NCBI RefSeq assembly: GCF_000275845.1
Contig: NW_006766886.1
Coordinates: 1,756,283-1,766,547 of the forward strand
DNA from: Dichomitus squalens LYAD-421 SS1
Lineage: Eukaryota; Basidiomycota; Agaricomycetes; Polyporales; Polyporaceae
Length of the DNA: 10,265 bases
Direction of reading: 5' to 3'
The translations under genes were made by a program, and so were the position numbers. Positions 7,543-10,265 of this stretch are shown here, in pieces (the stretch's first letter is position 1; every line of letters starts with the position of its first letter). Under the pieces are notes generated by a model. It worked only from the letters and a program-made list of their open reading frames with translations, had not been told where the DNA came from and searched no databases.

Positions 7543-9615
7543 AATAAATACCCCGTCATTTAAGACGACAACGTCCTCGTTGTCATGCTTTCCGTTCACA
7601 TGGTCGGGGCGGCGGGACAGGGCGTCGGCTTGGGTCAAGGTCTTCCCGGCATGATGGTGGATTTCGAAGTGAAACTGGCCTAGGAACGCACTCCATCGGG
7701 CCTGGCGTCGGGTGAGCTTCTGTGCGGACCGCCAGTAGGTGAGGTTTTTGTGGTCCGAGATGACCTGGATGACGTGGGGGGATCCTTCAAGGTAGTGCTG
7801 CCAGGTTTCGAAAGCGCGGACCACTGCGAGGAGCTCCTTGTCGTAGATCTGATAGTTGCGTTCCGCAGGCGAGAGGGCATGAGATAGGTACGCTACCGGC
7901 ATCCAGTCTTGGTTGGCGTTCCGTTGGCGGAGGACGGCCCCGGTGGCGAACATAGAGGCGTCACATTCAATTTGGAAGGCCACGGAGGGGTCTGCCATGC
8001 AAAGAATGGGCTTCTGCTGGAACAGGTTGCGAAGTGTGTCGAAGGCAACCTGACATTCGGGCGTCCATTGAAAGGGTAGGTCTTTCCGGGTGAGTTGTGT
8101 CAGCGGCCGAGCGATCTTGCTGTAGTCACGGATGAAGCGTCGGTAGAAGTTGCAGAATCCGAGGAAGCTCTGGACTTGTTTGACGGTGGTGGGTACCGGC
8201 CAGGCGCGGATGCCGTCGAGCTTGACCGGGTCCATACTGAGCGATCCTTCGCGAATGATGGTGCCTAGGAACTCGACCTCAGCAGCGTCGAACACACACT
8301 TTTCGCATTTGAGGAACAGGTCCATTTCGATGAGACGCTGAACAACCCGCTGCGTTCGACGGTGGTGGACGTCCGGTGTCTTGGAGTGTATCAGAATGTC
8401 GTCCATGTAGATGACGATCCATCCTTCCGCGATCATGTCCTTGAAACCGTCATTCATCATTGCTTGGAACGTCGCCGGGGCATTGCATAACCCGAAGAAC
8501 ATTACGGTCGGCTCGTAGAGTCCGAGGGGGGTCTTGAAGGCCGCCTTCCACTGATCACCATCTTTGATGCGGACATTGTTGTACCCCGCACGGACGTCCA
8601 ACTTTGTGAAGTACTTGGCCCCTTGCAACTGGTCGATGAGATCGTTGATCAGGGGGAGGGGGTAGACGTTCTTGATCGTGCCGGAATTGAGGTAGCGGTA
8701 GTCCTGGACGGGTCGCATGGAACCATCCTTCTTGTCCACAAAGAAGAAAGGAGATGCCATTGGTGAGGTGGATGGGCGGATGTACCCCTTGGCTAAGTTC
8801 TCGTCGATGAACTTCCGAAGTTCCTGCATCTTGAGCGGGGACAGGGGGTACAGCTTGCAGTCCCGAGGTTTGAAGTCAGGTTGCAGGTCGATGGGGTGAT
8901 CCCAGGCCCGGGGCTTGGGCATTCGTTCGGCCGCCTTCTTCTCAAACACCTGGTGATAGGTTTTGAGGTAATCTGGGATGGCGACGGCAGCCTTGACGTC
9001 GGCTGCTTTCGACCCGGCTTTGACAGCCAGTTGGGTCGACACGGTGGTGCGAGCGATGGGGGTGTCTCCAATGATGAGTCGTCGGATGGTGGCAGATGGG
9101 TTCCATTCGGGATGGATGTCTCCGTGAAGGAAAGCGGTAAGGTGTCGGCGGGGGTTCCCTGAGGGGCGTTGATGGTATTCCCAAAGTCGCTGTTCCGCCC
9201 GTAAGTATTTGGCGTCGAACCGGACCTTGCCTTGTACCCAGTCGATGTGGGGGTTGTACTGGATGAGCCATGGCATTCCGAGAATGATGTCGTCCCGTCC
9301 GCAGTCCGCGACGTAGAGTTCGGTGGGGAATTCGTGGCTGTTGATTCGGAAGTGGCCTACGAATTTTTGGGTGACTGGTCCGGCCGTGTTGGCGGTGCCA
9401 TCGACATTGGTGAAACGAAGGGGAGAGGGTAGGGTGATGAGAGGGAGTTTGTGCTTCTTGGCGAAATTTCGGTTAAGGAGAGAAGCACTTGCTCCGCAAT
9501 CGATGAACGCGTGAGCTCCGACGCTTGTAGACTCGTACTCGATGCTGCCCGGGATAAGAATAGATTGACGTCGTCGTTCTGTAGTGGCAACAAACGAGAT
9601 ACTAATACAGTCAGA

Positions 9616-9657
9616 GGGCAGTTCTTCTGTCGGCGAAGACTGCCCGTTCAAAAACCC
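9616..9657 (-). promoter_or_regulatory. Programmed -1 ribosomal frameshift signal at the gag-pol junction
   Basis: Reading the minus strand, the heptamer G GGT TTT (9657-9651) is in the gag phase required for X XXY YYZ slippage. Gag's TGA stop (9650-9648) follows at once. After a 5-nt spacer (9650-9646) comes a stem-loop at 9645-9616: GGGCAGTCTTC pairs with GAAGAACTGCCC through 11 bp with one bulged A, around the loop GCCGACA. Slipping back one base leads straight into the pol frame (TTG AAC GGG). Heptamer, spacer and stem all fit the canonical arrangement, so Gag and Gag-Pol would be made from one mRNA. Activity is inferred. Confidence 0.82.
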
Positions 9658-10265
9658 TCATCCGAATCGCCTATGTTGACCTGACTGATCGTTTTGTCAG
9701 GTGTGGTTTCGCCATTGTCTTCGTCGTCGGCGACCTCGCCATCCTCTAGTTCATCGACCTTGCGCACCTTCCGCCTCTTCTGTCCAGGCTGTCGTCCCTT
9801 GGCACGATTGTCCGCCTTCTTCTTAAGGCAGTCGCGTGCGATGTGACCAGTCTTGTGGCAGTAGAAGCATTGCTTCTTCTCTCTGTCCTCCTTCATGGCT
9901 GGAGCGTCAACTCGTCGTATGGAGTTGGTACGAGCGGACTGTCCCTTTGTGCCTTGGCCCTGTCGGTCGTTGCGGGAGCGTCCCTCGAGTTGGCGCAGGT
10001 GTCGTTCCTCGTAGTTGGAGTGTTCGATTTCCAACACCCGTGCTGCCCACTCATTAACGGTGGTGGGGATGGGGTACGTGAGGCGAACCCGTCGTCGCAT
10101 GCTTTCTGGGAGACGCTCCTTATAAAAGGCAGCTGAGCACTGTCTTCGAGTATACCGGCGAGGGCGCAGAGGCGGAAGAATTCCGCGTTGAAGGTGTCTG
10201 GTGCGGCAGGTCGATAGTCGAGGTGGTACAGCTTGGAGGCGGCCGTAGCGGCTTCCTCGATGGGC
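9648..10265 (-). pseudogene. gag: gag: capsid C-terminal part and nucleocapsid zinc knuckle (partial, frame-broken)
   Basis: The nucleocapsid part has the CCHC knuckle CFYCHKTGHIARDC (9828-9869), spaced C-x2-C-x4-H-x4-C, followed by a Lys/Arg-rich stretch and an acidic C-terminus ending at TGA 9648-9650. Upstream, YKERLPESMRRRVRLTYP fits the end of a retrotransposon capsid domain. Further upstream the coding sense moves to another frame: from the window edge it reads YHLDYRPAAPDTFNAEFFRL and LCALAGILEDSA before switching near 10128-10150. One small indel there would explain this. The ATG at 10098-10100 is internal. The 5' end of gag lies beyond the window. The protein would form the virus-like particle and bind genomic RNA. 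Confidence 0.88.

Larger units (their letters stand above)
6851..9651 (-). pseudogene. pol: pol 5' part: protease, reverse transcriptase, RNase H, integrase N-terminal half
   Basis: The frame runs from TTG at 9649-9651, in the -1 frame relative to gag, and is open for 703 codons. Domains in order are: retropepsin ([11 protein letters not shown], catalytic Asp 51, with Cys where Ser or Thr is usual; second strand ILGMPW at about 123); reverse transcriptase ([10 protein letters not shown] at 351, active site YMDD 415-418); connection; RNase H (ECDAS Asp 564, KELLA Glu 606, SDHKN Asp 633, ADALSR Asp 676). A TGA at 7540-7542 then interrupts it, but the same frame continues with AVTDDLLLRIKDATRK into integrase. 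There follow an HHCC zinc module (HH...H, then CAIC), first Asp in ITMDHITGLP (codon 7105-7107) and second Asp in ISDRGPQF (codon 6922-6924). Native sequence stops at 6851. Expression would be by frameshifting from gag, so no ATG is expected. Confidence 0.95.
1..10265 (-). mobile_element. Ty3/gypsy chromodomain retrotransposon (partial, interrupted)
   Basis: The outer parts of the window read on the minus strand as one LTR retrotransposon: capsid and zinc-knuckle gag, aspartic protease, reverse transcriptase, RNase H, integrase, GPY/F module and chromodomain, followed by an extra open frame. Integrase lying downstream of RNase H is the Ty3/gypsy (Metaviridae) order, and the C-terminal chromodomain places it among the chromoviruses. 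Positions 1713-6850 are not part of it but a later DNA-element insertion. Neither LTR, the primer-binding site nor the polypurine tract is visible, so both ends lie outside. The copy is dead by at least three lesions: a frame change in gag, an in-frame TGA in pol and the insertion in integrase. Confidence 0.93.

Overview
The window looks like fungal DNA, most likely a mushroom-forming basidiomycete. That assignment is inference. It rests on a Ty3/gypsy retrotransposon of the chromodomain type common in such genomes, GC-rich coding sequence, and several short (about 55-110 nt) introns with GTRNGT-type donors and CTNAC-like branch sites. No host housekeeping gene is recognisable.

Layout. The outer parts (about 1-1712 and 6851-10265) are one Ty3/gypsy retrotransposon read on the minus strand. 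From right to left it holds gag (partial, with a CCHC zinc knuckle), then pol in the -1 frame (protease, reverse transcriptase, RNase H, integrase, GPY/F module, chromodomain), then a third long open frame, ORF3. ORF3 is in the same frame as pol, separated from it by one TAG stop, and runs off the left edge still open. The gag-pol junction carries a textbook -1 frameshift signal: slippery GGGTTTT, 5-nt spacer, 11-bp stem-loop. Neither LTR is in the window.

The integrase gene is split between the second catalytic Asp and the catalytic Glu by a 5,138-bp DNA-transposon-like element (1713-6850). This is flanked by an exact 8-bp duplication, GATCGGGA, and carries inverted terminal repeats of about 435 bp. 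The repeats are studded with the palindrome CAAATATTTG, in places at exact 54-bp steps. Inside there is no recognisable transposase. The interior holds remains of two divergently oriented, intron-containing, frame-broken genes of unknown function, separated by a nearly perfect 62-bp palindrome at 4005-4066.

The host retrotransposon is decayed too. A TGA interrupts pol between RNase H and integrase (the expected Arg codon CGA changed at its CpG), gag changes frame near 10140, and the nested element has split integrase. The most unusual points are ORF3, the gag-pol recoding signal, and the cargo-bearing, transposase-less long-TIR element with phased palindromes.
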